Part shown: piece by piece, positions 1 to 6,733 of the stretch
Numbering within the stretch: the first letter of the stretch is position 1
Layout: every line of letters starts with the position of its first letter
Source of the DNA: Phycisphaerae bacterium
Lineage (GTDB): Bacteria; Planctomycetota; Phycisphaerae; Phycisphaerales; Phycisphaeraceae
Reading direction: 5' to 3'
DNA length: 7,390 nt
Assembly: GCA_002688155.1 (NCBI GenBank)
Contig: NZCH01000065.1
Coordinates: forward strand, 1 to 7,390
Translations under genes and position numbers: made by a program
Notes under the pieces: generated by a model
What the model was told of the DNA's origin: nothing
The model's input: the letters and a program-made list of their open reading frames with translations, nothing else
The model's database searches: none

Positions 1-3000
1 CGATACAACTTGCGTGCCGCTTCCTGCTCGTCGAGTCGCAGCAGCAAAACGATACGCGCAACCGGCAGTTGCAACTGGTCGGGTGCCGACGCCTGCAACT
101 GCTCGAGCATGGTCAGGACCGCCAGCCAGCCCTTTCGACCCGCTTCAAGCGAAACTCGCACGCCCAGCCATTTAAAACGCTGCGGCTTGGGCAATTGGTC
201 GATCTCGATGGACTGGTCCGCCAGCCGCATGAGTTGGCCGCCGTACTTCGATCGGAGGTTCAACTTCAGCAGCTCGTTGACTGTCGAGGCGAACACGGCG
301 GGGGTAGCCAACATCTGTTTGAGTCGTGCCGCGGCGAGGTCGGTCTGTCCGGCACGCACTTCCAGCTGTGCCAGGAGCATTTGCGCCGCCACGAATTGGG
401 GCGTCTTGGCCGGAACGGCGTCAAGTTTGGCACGGGCCTGGTCGGACACGTCCAGCGCTGCCAATGCCCGGCCCATCGCCAGCAACACGCCGGGGTCATG
501 CGCCTGACCGGTCTGTTCGAGTTGTTCGAATGTCGCGGCCGCCCTCTGATTCAGTCCCAACCCGACGTACATCTGGCCCATTGCGGTCAGTGACGCGGCC
601 CGCGCGCCGTCGTCGATGCTCATCATGTTGGCCAGGCACGCCTCAGCGCCGGGATAGTCAAAGATTGCAAGGTATGCCTTGACGCGTTCGAGCTGCATCG
701 CAATGTTGTTTGGCTGTAATTGGACCGCTCGGTCGTAGATCCTCAGCGCTTTGGAGGTGCTGCCCAATTGGGACAGAAGCGACGCCTTCCACCGCAGCAG
801 TGTTACCGCCTTGGGCTGGTATGTGATCCAGCGGTCCAACAGGATCAGCGCCAAGTCGGGCTTCTTGATCTGCACCAATGTTTGAATGATCCGATAGTTC
901 AGCCGGGCATCGCGCTGCGGGTCGAGGTTGCGTGACAGCGTGCGCAGGTCGCGGATCGTTTTGTCCGTTGGATCGACGCCGATGCGCAACTGAATTTGCG
1001 AGAGGGTTGCTTCCGTGGTGAACAGATCAGCGGCGATGAGGCTGTCGAAGATGTCGTGGGCCTGCTCGTGTTGTTCGAGTTGCAGGTGCAGTTGGGTTAG
1101 CGTATTGGCGACAATCAGGGCAAGTTGCCTGCGGTCGTCGATAAGCGACTGATACGCCGGTAACAGCGTGTTCAGCGCTTCCTGTGTCTGCTCCGCGGCA
1201 TGCAGCAGTGTGGCCTGGGCGAGTCGCGACAGCGTGTCGTTTTGCGCTTGAAGGTTCCGCAGGTCCGTGAGACCTTGAGTGATGTTGTCCGTGGCCTTGT
1301 AGAACCGGGTTGCCAGATCGTACACCTGCGGACGGTTGGGCTGCGCCCGTAATAGCGCCAGCACGTGCTTTTGTGCCTCGGCGGGATTATCTTGCCGCAT
1401 GTAAATATGGACGAGCAGCGTACGCAGCATGGCTTCGGTGTTACCGCCCGCGATAGCGCGCAGACACAGATCACGCGCGCCGTCCACATCGCCCTGACGC
1501 AGTTTCAGTTGCGCCAACAGCGCGGGTCCGTCCGATGCGCCTGACTGGGAAGCGTCTATCCGATCCAGGTATTCGTTGGCGGTTCTGGTGTCACCACGAA
1601 ACTGGTAAATGCGCGCCGCGAGCACGTTTGCCCTGACATGATTGGGATCTCTGTCCAGAACATGCCGCAGATGCGTGATCGCATCATCCGTCTGGCTCAG
1701 ACCTGCGAGCGCCTGGGCGGTCATCAGCCTCGCCGACACATCATCGGGCTGCACCGCCAGAACCTGAGTCAGTTCAGTCATCGCCTTGTCAAACATGGAA
1801 CGTTTTACATACAGCGCTCCAAGAATCTTCTTGACCTCCCAGCCATTCTTGAACTGGCCCTGGACCGTCTGGAGGTACTGCTCGACTTCCTGCACGTTGC
1901 CCTGTGCGAGCATGGTTCCCGCGAGACGGATATGGGTTTCGATCACATCCGGCCGGCGATCGACCAGTTCGCGGGCCCAGTGTTCGGCTTTCTTCAATTC
2001 ACCCAGGAACTTGTAACCGTCTGTGAGCAGGTAAACGTGCGAATCCTCGAGCGGTGCGATCGTTTCCGTCGCCTCGACGACGCGCCGGACTTCATCATGG
2101 CGCGCTTCAGCCTTCTCCATGTTCATCTTGAACAGGATCGCCTTTGGATCGGCGGGGTCATCGGCGTACATCTTTTCAATGTCCGCCCGTGACAATTCCG
2201 GTGACCGTGCGAACTCGTGAATCATGAGCGCCCGCTTGGACTGCGCGTCCTGCAGGTTCATCTTCGTCGCTTGTGCGTAGGTGCTCTGTGCCAGGTCCTG
2301 CTCGCCGAGTTGTTCGAGCGTTCTGCCGAATTCACGCGAGACAGCCACGTTGTTTGGAAACTCATTGGCCAACTCCGCGAGGATCTCGCGGGCCGCGTCG
2401 TATTCCTTTCTCTCATACCGGCATCGCGCCAGAAGGAACCGTGCGTCCGGGTCGGCGGGGTTGTTCTGCAGGTGGTCGTTGAGCTTTTGCTCAGCGGCCT
2501 CAAACTTACCGTCGAGCATAAGCAGGCGTGCGTTGGCCAGGGCGTTGCCAGACGCAGGTGGCTCGGACGCGATCGACGGCGCATCAGGTAACGCCGGTGT
2601 GTCCGGCATGCTGGCGGGGCGGGCAGGCTGGTCGGGTGCCGTCACCGGGCTGTCAGGCGCAGAGGCAGGCGTCATTGGTGCGTGCGCCGTCATTGCAGGT
2701 TGCGGCGTGGTCGGCGGCGGCGCGGGTGAAGTGTCGGCGACCACGTCCGGCGCTGCAGGTGCCGGGGCGGCCTGCGCGATCGCGGATTCAAGGCGTTGCA
2801 CTATCTCTGTGCGCTGTTGCTCGGTTTTCACGTTGTCCGGAATCATCGCGATCGCCGCCGCCAATCGATCAGCGATCTGCGGATCTACTGTGTCCTCTTG
2901 CGACACAGCCTTGGTGAGCAACCAAAGTGAGTCCCAGTTATTCAGCCGCGACAGTGCATGGGCGTAGTGACCGACGATGTGCGGGTTGGTCGGATTCACA

Positions 3001-3773
3001 CCGTACGCCGTTCGAAAGTACTTCAACGCGTTGTGACGGCGTTTGTTGATTTCGTCCGCGATCGACTTGACGTCCGGATGTTCGTCAATCTCCACGGCGT
3101 CCGGCTCAATGCCGTCCTGCTCAGCGACGCGCTCGCGGACGAACTGCATATCGATGTCGAGACGTTTGAGGTCGATCTCGGCGAGAATGCCCGCCATGTA
3201 GACTGCGTACTCTTCATATCCGTTTTTCCGGCCGACCCAAACGGCCTGCTTCATTGCAAAACGCATCGTCTGCCAGAATTGCACCGCCAGAAAATGATCT
3301 CTGGGGAACTTTGGATTCTGGTAGATATTCGTCATGCGGCGATGCGCCCAGCGTATCGCCAGCATCCGCGTCTGCGCCTGCGGGGCGATGGGGTTGACCA
3401 TCAACTTGTCGATGTGCTGCCGCGCTGCGCTCAGGTCATTTTGCCACAGTAGCGATCTGGCATAGAGATATCGTGCGCCTGTGCTGTCAGGAATCCGTTT
3501 GAGCACGTCCGACGAAACCTTGGCCGCGCGGTCAAACTCGTCGTTCAAAAGCGCGTTCTGCGCGCTCTGTAGTTCCGGGAGCACGACACGGATCCTGAGT
3601 TGCCCCAACAGGCGCGAGAGGTGTGGGTCGGACGGCAATTCATCGCGGGGCGCCGCCAGATTGCCCAGGTCGCGCGTGTCCGCCGGATCGTTCGTGTCTT
3701 GTGCGTGCAGTGGTGACGCAGCGATCGCGAGCACGCAGCATGTCGTTGCCAGAGCGGTCCAGTTCAGTCGCAC
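1..3773 (-). CDS. Large exported tetratricopeptide-repeat (TPR) protein, C-terminus beyond the left edge
   Basis: I followed this frame codon by codon from the GTG at 3773 to the left edge and found no stop: 1257 codons, with the C-terminus missing. The N-terminus is a typical Sec signal peptide (MRLNWTALATTCCVLAIAAS, then PLHA|QD), with likely signal peptidase I cleavage after residue 24. Residues about 60-330 are helical and contain TPR-like pairs. Residues about 335-407 are a Pro/Ala/Thr-rich linker. From about 409 to the edge there is a long TPR array with canonical units, for example around residues 443-475 (RCRYERKEYDAAREIL), 712-745 and 986-1020. TPR arrays are protein-binding scaffolds; I see no catalytic domain. 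The likely location is the periplasm or cell envelope, and the partner is unknown. The GTG start is preferred because GGAAAGGA lies 5 nt upstream. An in-frame ATG at 3827 would add 18 residues but has no clear Shine-Dalgarno site. The existence and TPR nature of the gene are secure; its function is unknown. Confidence 0.92.
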   Translation of the reverse strand, partial: MRLNWTALATTCCVLAIAASPLHAQDTNDPADTRDLGNLAAPRDELPSDPHLSRLLGQLRIRVVLPELQSAQNALLNDEFDRAAKVSSDVLKRIPDSTGARYLYARSLLWQNDLSAARQHIDKLMVNPIAPQAQTRMLAIRWAHRRMTNIYQNPKFPRDHFLAVQFWQTMRFAMKQAVWVGRKNGYEEYAVYMAGILAEIDLKRLDIDMQFVRERVAEQDGIEPDAVEIDEHPDVKSIADEINKRRHNALKYFRTAYGVNPTNPHIVGHYAHALSRLNNWDSLWLLTKAVSQEDTVDPQIADRLAAAIAMIPDNVKTEQQRTEIVQRLESAIAQAAPAPAAPDVVADTSPAPPPTTPQPAMTAHAPMTPASAPDSPVTAPDQPARPASMPDTPALPDAPSIASEPPASGNALANARLLMLDGKFEAAEQKLNDHLQNNPADPDARFLLARCRYERKEYDAAREILAELANEFPNNVAVSREFGRTLEQLGEQDLAQSTYAQATKMNLQDAQSKRALMIHEFARSPELSRADIEKMYADDPADPKAILFKMNMEKAEARHDEVRRVVEATETIAPLEDSHVYLLTDGYKFLGELKKAEHWARELVDRRPDVIETHIRLAGTMLAQGNVQEVEQYLQTVQGQFKNGWEVKKILGALYVKRSMFDKAMTELTQVLAVQPDDVSARLMTAQALAGLSQTDDAITHLRHVLDRDPNHVRANVLAARIYQFRGDTRTANEYLDRIDASQSGASDGPALLAQLKLRQGDVDGARDLCLRAIAGGNTEAMLRTLLVHIYMRQDNPAEAQKHVLALLRAQPNRPQVYDLATRFYKATDNITQGLTDLRNLQAQNDTLSRLAQATLLHAAEQTQEALNTLLPAYQSLIDDRRQLALIVANTLTQLHLQLEQHEQAHDIFDSLIAADLFTTEATLSQIQLRIGVDPTDKTIRDLRTLSRNLDPQRDARLNYRIIQTLVQIKKPDLALILLDRWITYQPKAVTLLRWKASLLSQLGSTSKALRIYDRAVQLQPNNIAMQLERVKAYLAIFDYPGAEACLANMMSIDDGARAASLTAMGQMYVGLGLNQRAAATFEQLEQTGQAHDPGVLLAMGRALAALDVSDQARAKLDAVPAKTPQFVAAQMLLAQLEVRAGQTDLAAARLKQMLATPAVFASTVNELLKLNLRSKYGGQLMRLADQSIEIDQLPKPQRFKWLGVRVSLEAGRKGWLAVLTMLEQLQASAPDQLQLPVARIVLLLRLDEQEAARKLY
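2553..2771 (-). other. Segment coding a Pro/Ala-rich low-complexity linker in the TPR protein
   Basis: This part of the TPR gene encodes residues about 335-407, which are dominated by Pro, Ala, Thr, Ser and Asp (starting AAPAPAAPDVV and ending near SEPPASGNAL). It has no helical TPR pattern and separates the N-terminal helical part from the main TPR array. Such segments usually act as flexible tethers. The skewed composition opens a long Ala/Gly/Ser-rich frame on the opposite strand, which I consider a shadow. Confidence 0.75.
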
Positions 3774-3777
3774 AATG

Positions 3778-3786
3778 TTCCTTTCC
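3778..3786 (-). promoter_or_regulatory. Ribosome binding site of the TPR gene
   Basis: Read on the minus strand this is GGAAAGGAA, ending about 5 nt before the GTG at 3773. It is a good Shine-Dalgarno match at normal spacing. It decides for the GTG start, which also gives a compact signal peptide, over the in-frame ATG at 3827, which has no such site. Confidence 0.65.
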
Positions 3787-3850
3787 CGCAGCCGGGTTGG
3801 CCCGAATAAATCGATGGTTTCCACCATGATCGGAAAGGTGATGCCACTAC

Positions 3851-3879
3851 ATTATTCCAGCCTTGCCGTGGAGAGGCAA
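3851..3879 (-). promoter_or_regulatory. Predicted sigma-70-type promoter of the TPR gene
   Basis: On the minus strand, TTGCCT (3879-3874, 4 of 6 matches to TTGACA) is followed after exactly 17 bp by AATAAT (3856-3851, 5 of 6 matches to TATAAT). Transcription would start near 3844, giving a leader of about 70 nt before the GTG. It lies in the gap between the divergent TPR and SDR 1 genes and is the best-spaced pair I found there. This is a visual consensus match only. Confidence 0.45.
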
Positions 3880-3959
3880 ATTGAGCCAAGTCGGTGCTTC
3901 AGGGAGCCGTTTGCCGCCCGTTATATTGGACGTACGCGGCTTGCCGCTTGCCGCGGTGG

Positions 3960-3992
3960 CCGCCATGCACCATGATATACGCACCATGGCGG
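3960..3992 (+). repeat. Inverted repeat enclosing the start codon of SDR 1
   Basis: CCGCCATG (3960-3967) and CATGGCGG (3985-3992) are a perfect 8-bp inverted repeat with a 17-nt loop. The right arm contains the proposed ATG start (3986-3988); the left arm contains a second in-frame ATG (3965-3967). GCACCATG also occurs twice as a direct repeat (3967-3974 and 3981-3988). If it folds in mRNA, the start codon would be paired. The repeat is real; a regulatory role is inference. Confidence 0.5.
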
Positions 3993-4762
3993 ACCAACGA
4001 TTACTCGACAAAGTGTGCCTGGTGACCGGCTCGACGCAGGGCATCGGCCAGGCAATCGCGGAACTTTTCGCCGAGCATGGCGGCAAGGTCATCGTCACCG
4101 GCCGTAATCAGGCCCGTGGCGAATTGGTCGTCAAGACCATCACCGATGCCGGCGGCACATCGCACTTCATCGCCTGCGACGTACTGGACAACGCCCAGAT
4201 CGAGGCGCTTGTGCAGGGTACGGTCGATACGTACGGGGGGCTCGATGTGGTGGTCAACAACGCCGCGGCCGTCGATCTGGCGCACCTGCCCGACAGCGAC
4301 GTGGCCGGCATTTCGTTAGAGCGCTGGCACGAGCAGATGCAGGTCAACCTGCACTCGGTGTATTACATAAACCACCTGGCGGTGCCTTACCTCAAACTGC
4401 GCGGCGGCGGCGCGATCGTCAATGTCTCGTCCGTCGGCGGTCATATCGCCTGGCCCAACAGCGCGCCGTACTTGACCACGAAGGGCGCGATCAATCAGAT
4501 GACCCGGTCCATGGCCGTCGACTACATGAAGGACAACATCCGCGTCAATGCGCTGTGTCCGGGCTGGATTATGACTCCGACCGAGGCCGCCCGTGTGGAG
4601 AAGGAACCTGACCTCACTCTGGAGCAGTGCGAACGTATGGGCATTGAACGGCTGGGCGAGCCGCGCGAAATGGCGTATGTCGCGCTGTTTCTGGCGTGCG
4701 ACGAATCATCGTACGTGACGGGAACGTTAATGCTCGCCGACGGAGGTTGGACACTACGCTAG
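3986..4762 (+). CDS. Classical short-chain dehydrogenase/reductase (SDR 1)
   Basis: A 258-residue NAD(P)-dependent oxidoreductase with all classical SDR motifs in order: the cofactor-binding TGSTQGIG at residues 14-21, NNAA at 91-94, catalytic Asn121, Ser149, and Tyr162/Lys166 in the YxxxK motif. The C-terminal YVTGT...ADGGW is typical of the family. Beta-strand 2 ends in VTGRN with no acidic residue, which suggests NADP(H) more than NAD(H), though weakly. Length and motifs fit a soluble cytoplasmic enzyme; the substrate cannot be read from the sequence. The frame stays open upstream to 3863, but the extra residues do not match the family, so I chose the ATG at 3986, where homology begins (MADQRLLDKVCLVTG). 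The ATG at 3965 is an alternative. No clear Shine-Dalgarno site is visible. The gene ends 4 bp from the convergent SDR 2 and may belong with SDR 2 and the DapA-family lyase in one catabolic function. Confidence 0.93.
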   Translation: MADQRLLDKVCLVTGSTQGIGQAIAELFAEHGGKVIVTGRNQARGELVVKTITDAGGTSHFIACDVLDNAQIEALVQGTVDTYGGLDVVVNNAAAVDLAHLPDSDVAGISLERWHEQMQVNLHSVYYINHLAVPYLKLRGGGAIVNVSSVGGHIAWPNSAPYLTTKGAINQMTRSMAVDYMKDNIRVNALCPGWIMTPTEAARVEKEPDLTLEQCERMGIERLGEPREMAYVALFLACDESSYVTGTLMLADGGWTLR

Positions 4763-4766
4763 CGGG

Positions 4767-5576
4767 TCAGAACTCATCGGGGAACTGCATGCGTTTGGAA
4801 TCGTACGGGTTCTGGTTGGCCAGCCAACCGCCGTCGGCGTTGATTCGCGTGCCGGTGACGTAGGATGCATCGTCGCTGGCGACCCAAGCGATACATTTGG
4901 CGATCTCTTCCGGTTTTCCCCAGCGTGCAAGCGGGATAACGTCTTCCGAGCGAGCGCGTAACTGACGCGTCAGATTCTCGCCGTCCGGACTGGTATAGTC
5001 GCCGCTCATTTCGGTATCGATCGCGCCAGGATTCACAGCGACGACCCGGATGCCTTTGCGCCCCCATAGCACTGCCAGGTCGCGCGTTAGGTTATCGAGC
5101 CCGCCCTTGGCTGCGATATATGGGGGGCCCGAGCCACTGGTAACCTGCGACATGACGCTCGAGATCATCACGATCACGCCTTTGCCCTGTTCGGCCATGT
5201 GTGGTGCGACGAACCGTGATAGAAACGCCGGCGCGGTCAACATAATACGAATCGTCTTGTCCCACGACTCCAGGGTGATCTTGTTCATGGTGACCAACTC
5301 GCGCCACGCGGCGTTATTGACCAGCACATCGATTCGGCCGAACTGCTCGGCGGTCTTCGCAACCGCGTGCTCGGCGGCGTCGATGTCTTGCAAGTCGACC
5401 GGGAGTACGATCGCATCAACGCCTTTTGAACGCACCTGTTCGGCGACGCTGTTCAGGTTTGCTTCATTGCGCGCCAGCAGGGCGGTGTCGTACCCGCGCG
5501 CGGCGAACTCAACGGCCGTCGCTTGACCGATGCCCTGCGATGCGCCGGTGATCAAAGCAACGGGACGATCAGACAT
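4767..5576 (-). CDS. Classical short-chain dehydrogenase/reductase with altered active-site Asn (SDR 2)
   Basis: A 269-residue SDR. The motifs are TGASQGIG at residues 10-17, NNAA at 87-90, Ser140 in VMISS, Tyr153 and Lys157 (YIAAK), NPGAIDTEM after the active site, and YVTGTRINADGGW near the C-terminus. The strand after the nucleotide loop ends LLARN, again without an acidic residue, so NADP(H) is possible. The fourth catalytic-tetrad residue, normally Asn seven residues after the Trp in the helix alpha-4 motif, is Met112 here (WDKTIRIMLTAP). The C-terminal tail after GGW is longer than in SDR 1. The start at 5576 is fixed by AAGGAG 6 nt upstream and by the onset of family homology; an upstream in-frame extension to 5675 is not credible. 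The gene is divergent from the DapA-family lyase and convergent with SDR 1. The substrate is unknown. Confidence 0.94.
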   Translation of the reverse strand: MSDRPVALITGASQGIGQATAVEFAARGYDTALLARNEANLNSVAEQVRSKGVDAIVLPVDLQDIDAAEHAVAKTAEQFGRIDVLVNNAAWRELVTMNKITLESWDKTIRIMLTAPAFLSRFVAPHMAEQGKGVIVMISSVMSQVTSGSGPPYIAAKGGLDNLTRDLAVLWGRKGIRVVAVNPGAIDTEMSGDYTSPDGENLTRQLRARSEDVIPLARWGKPEEIAKCIAWVASDDASYVTGTRINADGGWLANQNPYDSKRMQFPDEF

Positions 5577-5582
5577 GGCATG

Positions 5583-5588
5583 CTCCTT
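5583..5588 (-). promoter_or_regulatory. Ribosome binding site of SDR 2
   Basis: AAGGAG on the minus strand lies 6 nt before the ATG at 5576. It is the strongest Shine-Dalgarno site in the window. It settles the start over the upstream extension and over a nearby out-of-frame ATG that lies within the spacer. Confidence 0.75.
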
Positions 5589-5675
5589 GGTTTCGTGCTC
5601 ATTCGTGCCGGGGCACCTAATGTAGCCCGCACGGGATGATCGTGCTATTATTGGCAAGCGGAATCGGTCGTGCAT

Positions 5676-5722
5676 CCCCGCGAGTTGCCTGCAGGTGAGG
5701 TCAGGGTCCTCGCGGGGCTTTT
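5676..5722 (+). terminator. Terminator-like hairpin in the leader of the DapA-family gene (possible attenuator)
   Basis: CCCCGCGAG (5676-5684) pairs perfectly with CTCGCGGGG (5709-5717), a 9-bp GC-rich stem, followed at once by CTTTTG. The 24-nt apical region can form a further 4-bp stem, CCTG (5688-5691) with CAGG (5702-5705), across a 3x3 internal loop. Only the plus-strand reading has a T-run, so it would stop rightward transcription. The nearest gene upstream on the same strand is SDR 1, which ended about 900 bp earlier, and the DapA-family start codon follows 42 nt after the T-run. It could therefore be an attenuator in that gene's leader, the end of a short leader RNA, or a stop for rightward read-through antisense to SDR 2. 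The T-run is short, so efficiency is uncertain. Confidence 0.5.
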
Positions 5723-5764
5723 GTGCGCACGCGTTATCAAATTACCCGGAAACAGGGAACCCCC

Positions 5765-6676
5765 ATGGCTGACCCGTATTTCATTGGCGCGCTTTGCACC
5801 CCTATGGACGAGCAGGAAAACCTGCACGACGAGGGCCTGGAGATTCACCTGTTCGACCAGTGGAATAGCGGTATCCAGGGTACGCTCATCGGCGGGACGA
5901 TGGGGTTCATGCAGATGCTGCGCGACCAGACATACCGCGATCTGGTTCGCCGTGCCGTCGAAATCGCGTCGGGCAAAATTGAACTTCTCGTTGGCGTCGG
6001 TGACACGAGCACCGCCCGCACGCTCGACCGCATCGAGTATGTCAATCGGTTCGACGTTGACGGTGTGGTGGTGCTGCCGCCCTATTTTATGGCATGGGAA
6101 GACGATGACCTGCTTTGTCAACTGCGCACATGTGCGGACGCGGCCCGCGCGCCGGTGTTTTTGTATGACCTGCCGCAGGTTGTTGGCCGATCGATGAGTG
6201 TCAACATGATCGTCGAAGCCGCGAAGCATCCGAACATCAAAGGCCTCAAGGCGTCAGGCATGCCTGAGATTCCAAGCCAGGTCCGCGAACTGGTGCCTGA
6301 CGACTTTCGGGTCATTCTCGCTCAGCCGTTCATGATCGCCCGATTGCTTCGCGCCGGGTTTAACGAACATCTGGACGGCATGTTTGCGATGGCGCCCAAG
6401 ACGACGGTCGCCATCGGCGAGGCCGCCCGGGCCGGCGACTGGGACCAGGCCGATCGCCTGCAACTCGAGTTCAATGACTTCGTGCGGTTTTTGCGTGATC
6501 AGGGAATCCGCACGTCATTCCCGCCGATGCTCAACGAGCACGGCGTGCCCGGCGTCTTCACGCCACAGCCTCTGACCCCACTTGAAGGTGAGGAACTTGA
6601 ATCGCTCATGAAGCGTCCGGTGGTCAAGGCGTACCTTCAGCGCGAAGGGCGTCTCCAAATGCCGGTGAGCGTCTGA
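5765..6676 (+). CDS. DapA/N-acetylneuraminate lyase-family protein (class I aldolase or dehydratase)
   Basis: A 303-residue TIM-barrel lyase of usual family length. By eye it aligns with E. coli DapA from the TPMDE motif (residues 12-16) onward. Known roles: the family forms a Schiff base between an active-site lysine and a 2-oxo acid. Here Lys162 (NIKGLKASG) matches DapA Lys161, and Tyr134 (FLYDLP) matches Tyr133. The GTTGE loop is GTMGF (44-48): the first Thr is kept, but the second Thr and the Glu are lost. The second Tyr of the PYY motif is Phe108, and DapA Arg138, which binds the substrate carboxylate, is Val139. This argues against true dihydrodipicolinate synthase and for another 2-oxo acid lyase or dehydratase, possibly acting on a sugar acid. 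The start at 5765 has AGGGAA about 5 nt upstream; the 14-residue upstream extension lacks homology. A terminator-like hairpin lies in the leader, and the gene is divergent from SDR 2. Confidence 0.9.
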   Translation: MADPYFIGALCTPMDEQENLHDEGLEIHLFDQWNSGIQGTLIGGTMGFMQMLRDQTYRDLVRRAVEIASGKIELLVGVGDTSTARTLDRIEYVNRFDVDGVVVLPPYFMAWEDDDLLCQLRTCADAARAPVFLYDLPQVVGRSMSVNMIVEAAKHPNIKGLKASGMPEIPSQVRELVPDDFRVILAQPFMIARLLRAGFNEHLDGMFAMAPKTTVAIGEAARAGDWDQADRLQLEFNDFVRFLRDQGIRTSFPPMLNEHGVPGVFTPQPLTPLEGEELESLMKRPVVKAYLQREGRLQMPVSV

Positions 6677-6679
6677 TGC

Positions 6680-6700
6680 GCGCCGCACGTTGTGCGACGC
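6680..6700 (+). other. Hairpin just after the DapA-family stop codon
   Basis: GCGCCGCAC (6680-6688) pairs with GTGCGACGC (6692-6700) with one C-A mismatch and a 3-nt loop, beginning 4 nt after the stop codon. No T-run follows, so it is not a standard intrinsic terminator. It could protect the 3' end of the mRNA or weakly separate this gene from the acyltransferase gene. It may also be chance in GC-rich DNA. Confidence 0.35.
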
Positions 6701-6733
6701 CTGCTTGCGCCATCGTGGTATTGTAAGCATGTT

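Noticed and set aside
10..593. Two overlapping plus-strand open frames at the left end
   Set aside because: Both lie opposite the TPR gene, whose minus-strand frame is continuous and reads as clear TPR sequence. The plus-strand translations are Arg/Ser/Cys-rich with no recognisable motif.
1638..2192. A 184-codon plus-strand open frame in exact antisense register with the TPR gene
   Set aside because: GC-rich coding DNA often leaves the antisense register open. The predicted product has no family resemblance and the opposite strand encodes TPR units.
2281..2967. A 228-codon Ala/Gly/Ser-rich plus-strand open frame
   Set aside because: Its composition is the complement of the Pro/Ala-rich linker of the TPR protein, and it has no ribosome binding site or domain.
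3863..3985. A 41-residue N-terminal extension of SDR 1
   Set aside because: It does not resemble a signal peptide or an SDR N-terminus. Family homology begins at the ATG at 3986, and the region overlaps the predicted promoter of the divergent TPR gene.
5641..5660. A TATTAT box as the -10 element for the DapA-family gene
   Set aside because: The box at 5646-5651 matches 5 of 6 bases but has no acceptable -35 element at 16-18 bp, so I do not call a promoter.
5670..6197. A plus-strand frame overlapping the DapA-family gene, considered as a leader peptide
   Set aside because: It starts at a GTG without a ribosome binding site and continues through the lyase gene in another frame as Arg-rich sequence, so it is a shadow.
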